A DNA stretch of 8,875 bases from Acidimicrobiaceae bacterium (lineage in GTDB: Bacteria; Actinomycetota; Acidimicrobiia; Acidimicrobiales; Palsa-688). The notes under the pieces were generated by a model that did not search any database, was not told the DNA's origin, and saw only the letters and a program-made list of their open reading frames with translations. Positions 1 to 5,955 of the stretch are shown in pieces. The stretch is from the NCBI GenBank assembly GCA_009785715.1, contig WQVT01000066.1, positions 1 through 8,875 of the forward strand, read 5' to 3'. Each line of letters opens with the position of its first letter. The first letter of the stretch is position 1. The position numbers and the translations under genes were made by a program.

Positions 1-135
1 CGACTCGACCCGCTCGTCGAACTCGGCGACGGTCAGCTGACCATTCTGGGCGCCGCGCTGGAGCAGCTCGACCGTCTGCTCACGATCGGCATCCGAGGCC
101 CGCAATTCCGGCAGCGGCCCGGATGGATCGCTCAT
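1..135 (-). CDS. DUF1707 domain protein, N-terminal part (runs off window)
   Basis: The first 45 codons of a minus-strand gene are present; the 3' end lies outside the window. From about residue 11 the translation reads LRASDADREQTVELLQ, followed by NGQLTVAEFDERVE. This is the N-terminal DUF1707 signature (LRxSDxDRExxvxxLxxAxxxGrLtxxEfdeR) seen in many actinobacterial proteins, usually small and often with membrane segments or another domain after it. The molecular function of DUF1707 is not established, and the C-terminal part that would separate subfamilies is missing. The ATG at 135 is supported by a -10-like TAGGAT ending 7 bases upstream, which fits a leaderless transcript. The gene lies downstream of the tRNA-Leu on the same strand but probably has its own promoter. 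Confidence 0.85.
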   Translation of the reverse strand, partial: MSDPSGPLPELRASDADREQTVELLQRGAQNGQLTVAEFDERVES

Positions 136-142
136 CGGCCGC

Positions 143-148
143 ATCCTA
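143..148 (-). promoter_or_regulatory. -10 element (TAGGAT) of the DUF1707 gene
   Basis: On the minus strand TAGGAT matches the actinobacterial -10 pattern TANNNT. It ends 7 bases before the ATG at 135, so transcription would start at or within a base of the start codon (leaderless). No Shine-Dalgarno sequence lies in between. No convincing -35 box is visible. The call is inferred from pattern and spacing. Confidence 0.5.
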
Positions 149-215
149 GCTTCGCCCGCACATCCGGCCGGAGGGCATTGCCCGCCTCGCATCAGATCCG
201 CTGGCCGGAGGTGGG

Positions 216-299
216 TGGGCGAAGGGGGACTTGAACCCCCACGTCCTTTCGGACACAGGAACCTGAATCCTGCGCGTCTGCCTATTCCGCCACTCGCCC
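216..299 (-). tRNA. tRNA-Leu, anticodon CAG
   Basis: The minus strand folds as a class II tRNA. The acceptor stem pairs GGGCGAG (299-293) with TTCGCCC (223-217), with one G-T pair, and is followed by discriminator A at 216. The D arm is GCG...CGC. The anticodon stem CAGGA/TCCTG encloses the loop TTCAGGT, giving anticodon CAG, which reads CUG leucine codons. A long variable arm (TCC GAAA GGA) and a T arm GGGGG-TTCAAGT-CCCCC complete it; the long variable arm fits leucine. The 3' CCA is not encoded (ACCC follows), so it must be added after transcription. CUG is a very common leucine codon in the genes of this window. A tRNA-Leu beside fhaA is, as I recall, also found in Mycobacterium tuberculosis. 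Confidence 0.97.
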
Positions 300-312
300 G
301 AGTGGAGCACAG

Positions 313-318
313 AGTTTA
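313..318 (-). promoter_or_regulatory. -10 element (TAAACT) of the tRNA-Leu gene
   Basis: TAAACT on the minus strand fits TANNNT. It would place the transcription start near 306, about 7 bases before the mature tRNA 5' end at 299, a normal short leader for RNase P to remove. The candidate -35 region (around 336-341, GAACGG) is poor. It is the most AT-rich spot in an otherwise GC-rich gap. Confidence 0.5.
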
Positions 319-400
319 TCCGAACAGGCCGTGAGCCGTTCCGCGAGGGCTCCTCCCGCGCCGCCGACCTGAGCGCCAGCCGGCGCCCCCCGAGCGCTCG

Positions 401-416
401 CCCGACGCTGGTCGGG
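401..416. repeat. Perfect inverted repeat CCCGAC-GCTG-GTCGGG upstream of fhaA
   Basis: A 6-bp perfect stem with a 4-base loop sits directly after a 10-bp palindrome CGAGCGCTCG (391-400). It lies 8-14 bases upstream of the candidate fhaA -10 elements, so it covers the expected -35 region. No T-tract follows on either strand, so it is unlikely to be an intrinsic terminator. A protein-binding site (operator or activator site) is the more natural reading, but no regulator can be named. Confidence 0.45.
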
Positions 417-423
417 CACCCTC

Positions 424-435
424 TAGGACTACCAT
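424..435 (+). promoter_or_regulatory. Candidate -10 region of the fhaA operon (TAGGAC / TACCAT)
   Basis: Two overlapping -10-like hexamers occur: TAGGAC (424-429) and TACCAT (430-435). The second fits TANNNT and would start transcription near 442, leaving a 5' leader of about 6 bases before the fhaA ATG at 448. No Shine-Dalgarno sequence is present before fhaA, which agrees with leaderless or near-leaderless initiation. A -35 box is not recognisable and the region is occupied by the inverted repeat at 401-416. Confidence 0.4.
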
Positions 436-447
436 GGCATCTCGACC

Positions 448-1107
448 ATGGGACTGCAGCAATTCGAGCGACGCCTGGAGCGTGTGGTCGAGGGCGTCTT
501 CGCCAAGGCGTTCCGAAGCGGCCTCCAGCCGGTCGAGATCGGGCGCCGGCTGACCCGCGAGATGGACCTGCGCCGCACCCTCGCTCCCAAGGGAACTCTG
601 GTCCCAAATCGCTTCGTCGTCGCCCTCTCGCCCGCCGATCACGAACGGTTCGCGCCCATCGAGGAAGAGCTGGTGGCCGAACTGGTCGCCGTGGCGAAGG
701 ACCACGCCCGGGAGGACGGCTACGTGTTCCTCGGCCCGGTGACCGTGACGATCGAAACTGACGAGGATCTCGCCCGCGGACGGCTTCTGGTGGCCGGCGA
801 TATGTCCCGGGGCCCCGGCCCGACGGCGTCGCTGCTGCTCCCCGAGGGCCGCCGGATCGCCCTCGGCAACAACCCGGTGACCATGGGCCGCCTCCCCGAA
901 TGCCAGGTCGTCGTCGGGGACCCGAACGTCAGCCGGCGCCACGCCGAGATCCGCCCCTCCGACCGCGACAGCGGCTGGGAGGTTGTGGATCTCGGGAGTA
1001 CGAACGGCACCCGCCTGAACGGCTCCCTCCTGCGCGCGCCCACCGTGCTCAAGCCCGGCGACCAGGTCACCCTGGGTGCCACGACGATCACCTTCGAGAG
1101 CGCTTGA
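448..1107 (+). CDS. fhaA: FhaA-type protein: DUF3662 plus FHA domain
   Basis: A 219-residue cytoplasmic adaptor. Residues 1-115 match the DUF3662 (FhaA N-terminal) domain: GLQQFERRLERVVEGVFAKA, a conserved RLTREMD, then VPNRFVVALSPADHERF. Residues 130-218 are an FHA domain with GR at 147-148, SRRH at 162-165 and GSTNGT at 183-188, the phosphothreonine-binding set. FhaA proteins bind PknB-phosphorylated partners and act in peptidoglycan synthesis and cell division. M. tuberculosis FhaA is about 527 residues with a long disordered linker; here the linker is about 12 residues. The start is firm: an in-frame TAG at 424 precedes it and no other ATG, GTG or TTG lies between. It is the first gene of the operon, 6 bases before fhaB and in the same frame as fhaB. 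Confidence 0.95.
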   Translation: MGLQQFERRLERVVEGVFAKAFRSGLQPVEIGRRLTREMDLRRTLAPKGTLVPNRFVVALSPADHERFAPIEEELVAELVAVAKDHAREDGYVFLGPVTVTIETDEDLARGRLLVAGDMSRGPGPTASLLLPEGRRIALGNNPVTMGRLPECQVVVGDPNVSRRHAEIRPSDRDSGWEVVDLGSTNGTRLNGSLLRAPTVLKPGDQVTLGATTITFESA

Positions 1108-1113
1108 ACTTCC

Positions 1114-1599
1114 GTGCCGGAGCCACTCGTCAAATTCCTGACGTACGTGTTCCTGGCTTTGCTGTACCTGTTCTTCCTGCGGGTGCTGCGGGCCGTATGG
1201 ATCGAGTTGCGCGAACCTCGAGCGACGGCTCCCATTCCCGACGCCACTGCGGGCGCCTATATGCCTCCGCCCGAGCCGCAGAGGCCCGGTAATAGCCGGC
1301 GGAAGAAGTCGGAGCGACTCCGGATCGTCGAGCCTGCGGCCCGCCGGGGCCAGAACTTCGACCTCGGGGACGAGCTCACCGTCGGTCGGGCCCCGAGTTG
1401 TGGCATCTCGCTGCCTGACGACACGTTCGTCTCACAGATCCACGCCCGCCTGTTCCGCCGCGACCAGGACCTCTGGATCGAGGACCTGGGCTCGACCAAC
1501 GGGACGTTCCTGAACGAGCACAAGGTGTCCGCCCCCGCCGTGATGCACCGGGGTGACCGCCTCAAGGTGGGGCGGACCGTCCTCGAGGTCACCCGGTGA
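1114..1599 (+). CDS. fhaB: FhaB/FipA: membrane-anchored FHA domain protein
   Basis: A 161-residue protein close in length to M. tuberculosis FhaB (Rv0019c, about 155). Residues 5-28 form one hydrophobic N-terminal segment (LVKFLTYVFLALLYLFFLRV). A Pro/Arg-rich linker runs to about residue 67. Residues 68-160 are an FHA domain with GR at 91-92, S107-x-x-H110 and GSTNGT at 126-131. In mycobacteria FhaB/FipA is a PknA/PknB substrate that links FtsZ and FtsQ at the septum. The GTG start at 1114 follows the fhaA stop by 6 bases and has no strong ribosome site, so translation is probably coupled to fhaA. The gene ends in GTGA shared with the pstP start (4-base overlap). Family assignment rests on domain order and operon position. 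Confidence 0.94.
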   Translation: MPEPLVKFLTYVFLALLYLFFLRVLRAVWIELREPRATAPIPDATAGAYMPPPEPQRPGNSRRKKSERLRIVEPAARRGQNFDLGDELTVGRAPSCGISLPDDTFVSQIHARLFRRDQDLWIEDLGSTNGTFLNEHKVSAPAVMHRGDRLKVGRTVLEVTR

Positions 1600-2924
1600 C
1601 CGCCCTCCGGTTCGGCTCCGCAACCGACATCGGCCTCGTCCGCACGAACAACGAGGACCGCTACCTGGTCGCCTCGCCGCTCTTCGCGGTGGCCGACGGC
1701 ATGGGCGGGCACGCCGCCGGCGAGGTCGCCTCGGCGACCGCCGTGGAGACGCTGAAGAAGGCGTTCACCGACCGCACCCCGACCGGGCTCGCCGCCGCCG
1801 CCCGCGCCGCAAACCGCGCCGTGTGGGACGAGGCGCAGGCGTCACCCGACCTGCGGGGCATGGGGACCACGCTGGTCGCCCTCGCCCTCGTCGGGGAGCC
1901 CGGGCACGAACAGCTGGCCGTTGCGAACGTCGGCGACTCCCGCCTCTACCGCCTGCACCAAGGCGAGTTCGTGCAGCTGACCTCCGACCACAGCCTGGTC
2001 GGCCAGCTGGTCGCGTCCGGTGCCCTCACCCCCGAGGAGGCCGAGGTCCACCCCCGCCGAAACGTGCTCACCCGGGCCCTGGGCGTCGACCCCGACGTCG
2101 ACGTCGACCTGGTGACGGTGGAAGTGGCAGAGGGCGACCGCTACCTCCTCTGCAGCGACGGCCTGCCCCGGGAGCTAGCCGACGACCAGATGGCCTCGGT
2201 CCTGCGCCGGCTGGCCGACCCCGACGAGGCCGCCCGGGAGCTGGTCGATCGTGCCCGCGAACACGGCGGCAACGACAACGTCACCGTGGTGGTCATCGAT
2301 GTGGTCGATACCGACGGTGCCGCTCCGGTTGGGTTGGACAAAGGGGGCGAGGCGTCGACAACCGCCCTGGACACCGAAGATCTCACGGAGCCTCCCCGAG
2401 CCGGGTGGTGGGCACGCCTCCGAGCGCGGCGGAGCGGCCCGCCGACGACCCGGATGATCACCCCGCGGGTGATCGCGTTCTTCGTGCTGCTGATCGCGTT
2501 GGTCGCGATCGCCATCGGCGGCATCGCCTACTACGCCCGACAGAGCTACTTCGTCGGGATCCACGGCAAGCACCTGGTCATCTTCCAGGGTCGCCCCGGC
2601 GGCGTCCTGTGGTTCCAACCGACCGTCGCCGAACGGTCCCCGGTGACCACCACCGGGGTGCTGCCGGTCCATCTGTCCGAACTGCGGGCGGGAAAGGTGG
2701 AGACCAGCCTCGGGGCTGCCCGCGAGTACGTGGCCAACCTGCACCACGAATACGAGGCGGCGAGGTCAGCCGACACCGTTCCGGCCACGACGGTTCCGAC
2801 GACGGCGCCACCCGCGACCACGATCCCGAGCGTGACCGGCGTTCCGGCGTCCACCACGCTGCCAACCGTTGCCGTAACCACAGCCCCGTCCCGATCGACC
2901 GCCCCCACCACCGCCCCAAGGTGA
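1596..2924 (+). CDS. pstP: PstP: PPM/PP2C Ser/Thr protein phosphatase, membrane-bound
   Basis: A 442-residue phosphatase that removes phosphate from PknB and its substrates. The catalytic domain covers about residues 5-235 and holds the metal-binding motifs: NNEDRYL (D21), ADGMGGHAAGE (D34, G35), GMGTTLVAL, VGDSRLYRL, CSDG (D188) and GGNDN (D227). A juxtamembrane stretch of about 55 residues follows, then a membrane helix at about 292-313. The exterior part contains the PstP-typical HLVIFQGRPGG stretch and ends in a Thr/Pro/Ala-rich tail (about 392-442). The GTG start overlaps the fhaB stop (GTGA), and GAGG at 1585-1588 is a well-spaced ribosome site. The end overlaps rodA by 4 bases. Another frame stays open across the whole gene from 1553; it lacks any recognisable domain before rodA begins and is a high-GC artefact. 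Confidence 0.96.
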   Translation: MTALRFGSATDIGLVRTNNEDRYLVASPLFAVADGMGGHAAGEVASATAVETLKKAFTDRTPTGLAAAARAANRAVWDEAQASPDLRGMGTTLVALALVGEPGHEQLAVANVGDSRLYRLHQGEFVQLTSDHSLVGQLVASGALTPEEAEVHPRRNVLTRALGVDPDVDVDLVTVEVAEGDRYLLCSDGLPRELADDQMASVLRRLADPDEAARELVDRAREHGGNDNVTVVVIDVVDTDGAAPVGLDKGGEASTTALDTEDLTEPPRAGWWARLRARRSGPPTTRMITPRVIAFFVLLIALVAIAIGGIAYYARQSYFVGIHGKHLVIFQGRPGGVLWFQPTVAERSPVTTTGVLPVHLSELRAGKVETSLGAAREYVANLHHEYEAARSADTVPATTVPTTAPPATTIPSVTGVPASTTLPTVAVTTAPSRSTAPTTAPR

Positions 2925-4294
2925 GCGCGGTCCTCCCCCGCCGCCGGCCGGCCCGGCGGCGTACCGAACTCGGGTTGCTGATCCTGGCGGTGATCCTGAC
3001 CGGCGGGCTCTATGTCCTGGCGGCCGAAGGAAAGGCCGGGTCGCTGCCCGCCAACATCGGTCCGTTCCTGGCCGTGATCTTCGCCCTGCTGCTGATCGCC
3101 CACCTTGCCGTTCGCCGCCTCGCCCGCAACGCGGACCCCGTGCTGCTCCCGATGGCCGGCGTCCTGAACGGTATCGGCTACGTCTTCATCGCCCGGCTCT
3201 CCCCCACCCAGGCGCGCTACCAGGCCGCATGGACGGCAATCGGAGTGCTCGTGTTCGTCGCCACCCTCCTTCTCGTGCGTCGGGCACGGGACCTCGAGCG
3301 GTATCGCTACACCTTCGCCTTCCTCGGCATCGGCCTGCTCATCCTCCCCCTCGTCCCCCACATCGGTGAGAACATCAACGGCGCGCGACTCTGGATCCAC
3401 CTCGGCCCGCTCAACTTCCAGCCTGGCGAGATCGCCAAGCTCGCGCTCGCAGTCTTTTTCGCATCCGTGCTGGTGGAACGGGCGGATCTCCTGTCCCAAC
3501 CGACCCTGCGCATCGGCCGCTTCATCTTCATCGACCCGCGCTATCTGGCGCCGATCCTGATGGCCTGGGGCGTCTCTCTGCTCATCTTCCTTGCCGAGAA
3601 CGACCTCGGCTCCTCGTTCCTCTTCTTCGCCCTGTTCATCGGCATGCTGTGGATCGCCACGGGCCGGACCCTCTACCTCGGGCTCGGCGCCGGCCTGTTC
3701 GTCGCCGGCTCGATCTTCGCCTTGAAGGCCATCGGCCACGCCCAGTCCCGCATCCAGGCCTGGCTCAATCCCTGGGCCCACGCAGAGACCACCGGATACC
3801 AGAGCATCCAGGGCTGGTTCGCGATCGCCGCCGGCAAGGTGTTCGGCGAGGGACCGGGACAGAGCAGCGCCGGACACATCCCCGAGGCCTCGACCGACTA
3901 CATCTTCGCCGTGATCGCCAACGAGCTCGGGCTGCTCGGGGCGACGGCCGTCCTCGTCGCCTTTCTGCTCATGGTGGGCTCGGGGCTCCGGATTGCGCTT
4001 CGTGCCCAACGTGATTTCGAGAAGTTGCTGGCTGCAGGTCTTTCGTTGATCCTCGGCGTGCAGGCCTTCGTCATCGTTGGCGGCGTGATTCGCCTCATTC
4101 CCCTGACGGGGATCACGCTACCTTTCGTCTCTTACGGTGGGTCCTCCCTGGTTGCGAACTACATTCTCCTCGCCATCCTGCTCCGCACGTCGCACGACAT
4201 CGAGACCCCGCAAGCCATTCCCCCCGGAGCCGCCGGAATCGTCATCGACACCACCCTGACCGGAATCTCGGGAATCCAGCGGGAGTCTGCCTGA
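2921..4294 (+). CDS. rodA: RodA: SEDS-family peptidoglycan glycosyltransferase (FtsW/RodA/SpoVE)
   Basis: A 457-residue polytopic membrane protein that polymerises lipid II into glycan strands, paired with a class B penicillin-binding protein. After a basic start (PRRRPARRR) come many hydrophobic segments and the SEDS hallmarks: NFQPGEIAKL, AENDLGSSF (END 226-228), GYQSIQGWFAIAAGKVFG, PEASTDYIFAVIANELG and LTGITLPFVSYGGSS (398-412). D326 in the STDYIF stretch should be the catalytic aspartate, by my recollection of E. coli RodA D262. The GTG start at 2921 overlaps the pstP stop as GTGA, the same junction as fhaB-pstP, and gives the normal family N-terminus. The open frame reaches back to 1553, but that extension lies across pstP and is not membrane-like. 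RodA rather than FtsW is chosen from the pbpA neighbour. Confidence 0.95.
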   Translation: MSAVLPRRRPARRRTELGLLILAVILTGGLYVLAAEGKAGSLPANIGPFLAVIFALLLIAHLAVRRLARNADPVLLPMAGVLNGIGYVFIARLSPTQARYQAAWTAIGVLVFVATLLLVRRARDLERYRYTFAFLGIGLLILPLVPHIGENINGARLWIHLGPLNFQPGEIAKLALAVFFASVLVERADLLSQPTLRIGRFIFIDPRYLAPILMAWGVSLLIFLAENDLGSSFLFFALFIGMLWIATGRTLYLGLGAGLFVAGSIFALKAIGHAQSRIQAWLNPWAHAETTGYQSIQGWFAIAAGKVFGEGPGQSSAGHIPEASTDYIFAVIANELGLLGATAVLVAFLLMVGSGLRIALRAQRDFEKLLAAGLSLILGVQAFVIVGGVIRLIPLTGITLPFVSYGGSSLVANYILLAILLRTSHDIETPQAIPPGAAGIVIDTTLTGISGIQRESA

Positions 4295-5820
4295 TGAACC
4301 GCCAAATCCGGTTTGTCGGGATCGGGATCATGGTGCTGTTCATTGCGCTCTTCGTCCAGCTCAATTACATCCAGGTCCTCCGCGCAGACTCCATCTCCAA
4401 CAATCCGTTGAACGGGCAGCGCGTGGTGAGGGAGTACAACCAAACGCGGGGGAACATCATCTCCGCGGACGGGGTTACCCTCGCCGACTCGGTCCCCACC
4501 CCGAACAGCCAGTTCACCTACCTGCGCCAGTACCCCACCGGGTCGCTGTTCGCCCAGGTCACCGGGTTCTTCTCCTTCACCTACGGCGCAGAGGGCGCCG
4601 AACGTAGCTACGACTCGATCCTCACCGGCGCCAATTCGAAGACCCCGCTGCCGCGGAATCTGAACGACCTCAAGAACCTGCTCACGAACGGCAACCGCTC
4701 GCAATCGATCACCCTCACCGTCTCTGACAAGCTCCAGAAAGCCGCCCAGAGCGCCCTCGGCACGCAGACCGGTTCGGTGGTCGCCTTGAACCCGAAGACG
4801 GGCGCCATCCTCGCCATGTACTCCAATCCCACCTATGACCCCAACGTGCTCAGCCAGCACGACCAGACCAAGGTGGAGGCGGCATACCGAAGCCTCCTCG
4901 CCGAGCCGGGCAACCCCCTCTCCCCCGCCACCTATCGCCAGCGGTGGTTCCCCGGGTCGACGTTCAAGATGATCACCGCCTCCGCCGTCTACGACCGCGA
5001 CCCGGCGCTCACCACCAAGTCCTATCCGGTCTCCTCCGCGCTCACCCTGCCGGACACGCAGAACGTCTTGCGGAACTTCGGCGGAGAGACCTGCGGTGGA
5101 CAGTTGCCGGAACTGTTCACCGTGTCCTGCAACACCGGATTCGGGGCGATCGGGCTCGACCTCGGTGCGCAGAAGTTGGCGGACCAGGCGCAGGCCTTCG
5201 GCTTCAACCAGACCCCGCCGATCGACCTCCCCTTCGCCGCGCAATCCAGTTTCCCCTCGGTGGCGAGTTTCAGCCAAAACCGGCCGATCCTCGCCTATGC
5301 CGCAATCGGGCAGGCAAGCGTGCAGGCCACGCCTCTCCAGATGGCTATGACGGCAGGTGCGTTCGACAACGGCGGGGTGATCATGACCCCGCACATCCTC
5401 GACCACGTCACCAACAGCCAGGACCAGGTCGTCAGCACCTACCAAGCGAAGCCCTGGTTGCGTGCCACATCGCCGGCGACGGCGCAGTCGATGACCAGAC
5501 TGATGCTCTCCGTGGTGAACAGCCCCGATGGTACGGGCACCTTGGCCCGGATCCCCGGGGTTCAGGTGGCCGCCAAGACGGGCACCGCCGAGACCGGGAC
5601 CGGCCAGATCGACGCCTGGTTCGCCGCCTTCATACCGGGGAGGTCCATCGCCGTGGCGGTGCTGGTACCCAATCAGCCGAACGCCGACCAATACCAGGGC
5701 GGCACCATCGCCGCACCGATCGCCAAATCGGTGCTCGAGGCCTACCTTGCGGGCGCAGGCAACCCTGTGGCCTCGTCCCCCACGACCCCAACGACCACGC
5801 CAACCGCCGGCAGCCACTAG
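4294..5820 (+). CDS. pbpA: PbpA: class B penicillin-binding protein (transpeptidase)
   Basis: A 508-residue peptidoglycan transpeptidase, close to M. tuberculosis PbpA (about 491). A single N-terminal membrane anchor lies at about residues 8-28. The N-terminal module has RGNIISADG (52-60), matching the RGxIxDRxG motif of class B PBPs. The transpeptidase domain carries all three active-site motifs: S222-T-F-K225 (acyl-serine and lysine), S278-C-N280 and K428-T-G-T431. The C-terminus is a short Thr/Pro tail (PTTPTTTPTAGSH). The ATG overlaps the rodA stop by one base (TGATG), and GGGAG at 4281-4285 is a good ribosome site 8 bases away. Adjacent, overlapping rodA and pbpA indicate a dedicated polymerase-transpeptidase pair. 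All catalytic residues are intact, so it should be a beta-lactam target. Confidence 0.97.
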   Translation: MNRQIRFVGIGIMVLFIALFVQLNYIQVLRADSISNNPLNGQRVVREYNQTRGNIISADGVTLADSVPTPNSQFTYLRQYPTGSLFAQVTGFFSFTYGAEGAERSYDSILTGANSKTPLPRNLNDLKNLLTNGNRSQSITLTVSDKLQKAAQSALGTQTGSVVALNPKTGAILAMYSNPTYDPNVLSQHDQTKVEAAYRSLLAEPGNPLSPATYRQRWFPGSTFKMITASAVYDRDPALTTKSYPVSSALTLPDTQNVLRNFGGETCGGQLPELFTVSCNTGFGAIGLDLGAQKLADQAQAFGFNQTPPIDLPFAAQSSFPSVASFSQNRPILAYAAIGQASVQATPLQMAMTAGAFDNGGVIMTPHILDHVTNSQDQVVSTYQAKPWLRATSPATAQSMTRLMLSVVNSPDGTGTLARIPGVQVAAKTGTAETGTGQIDAWFAAFIPGRSIAVAVLVPNQPNADQYQGGTIAAPIAKSVLEAYLAGAGNPVASSPTTPTTTPTAGSH

Positions 5821-5824
5821 GAGA
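5819..5824 (+). promoter_or_regulatory. Ribosome binding site AGGAGA overlapping the pbpA stop
   Basis: AGGAGA begins within the pbpA TAG and is one of the better Shine-Dalgarno matches in the window. It is 10 bases before an ATG at 5835 (38-codon ORF) and 14 bases before a GTG at 5839 in the pknB frame. It is 131 bases from the preferred pknB start at 5956, so it cannot serve that start directly. Confidence 0.45.
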
Positions 5825-5834
5825 AGCACCCCCG

Positions 5835-5951
5835 ATGAGTGGTACCTTCCGCACCGCAAAGGCCGGGAACGGCAGGGCGCCGCTCCACTTTGGTGAGCGT
5901 CAGTTCCACGTTCGCGCCGTCATCTCATCTAGCCTGGCCCCTACCCTCTGA
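5835..5951 (+). other. Possible 38-codon small ORF between pbpA and pknB
   Basis: ATG at 5835 lies 10 bases after AGGAGA and opens a 38-codon frame that ends with TGA at 5949-5951, four bases before the pknB ATG at 5956. The peptide begins MSGTFRTAKAG, is basic and has no domain or membrane segment I recognise. It could act as a leader whose translation carries ribosomes to pknB by reinitiation, or it may be a chance frame. It overlaps the candidate pknB promoter elements, so if pknB starts its own transcript inside it, only pbpA-derived mRNA would contain the whole ORF. Confidence 0.2.
5930..5947 (+). promoter_or_regulatory. Candidate pknB promoter: -10 elements TAGCCT and TACCCT
   Basis: Two TANNNT hexamers lie just upstream of pknB: TAGCCT (5930-5935), with an expected start near 5942, and TACCCT (5942-5947), with an expected start near 5954. 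The second would give a near-leaderless mRNA for the ATG at 5956, like the trpG and crgA promoters in this window. No clear -35 box is seen. A separate pknB promoter would allow kinase expression apart from the fhaA-pbpA operon. Confidence 0.4.
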
Positions 5952-5955
5952 TCAG

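Noticed and set aside
163..183. Palindrome TCCGGCCGGA (163-172) and GGGC-ATT-GCCC (173-183) as a terminator for the tRNA-Leu.
   Set aside because: The first has no loop, the second has a 4-bp stem, and neither has a T-tract on the minus strand.
2546..4009. Minus-strand open frame (487 codons) opposite pstP and rodA.
   Set aside because: Its Glu/Gly/Asp/Gln-rich content mirrors the hydrophobic rodA codons; no domain or ribosome site is seen.
4159..5859. Long minus-strand open frame (566 codons) opposite pbpA.
   Set aside because: It has no recognisable domain, is rich in Gly/Arg/Val/His as expected from antisense of high-GC coding DNA, and lies opposite a gene with all PBP catalytic motifs.
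5839..5955. N-terminal extension of PknB starting at GTG 5839.
   Set aside because: The 39 extra residues have no domain, and the kinase domain begins 12 residues after ATG 5956 as in relatives. It is kept only as an alternative in the findings.
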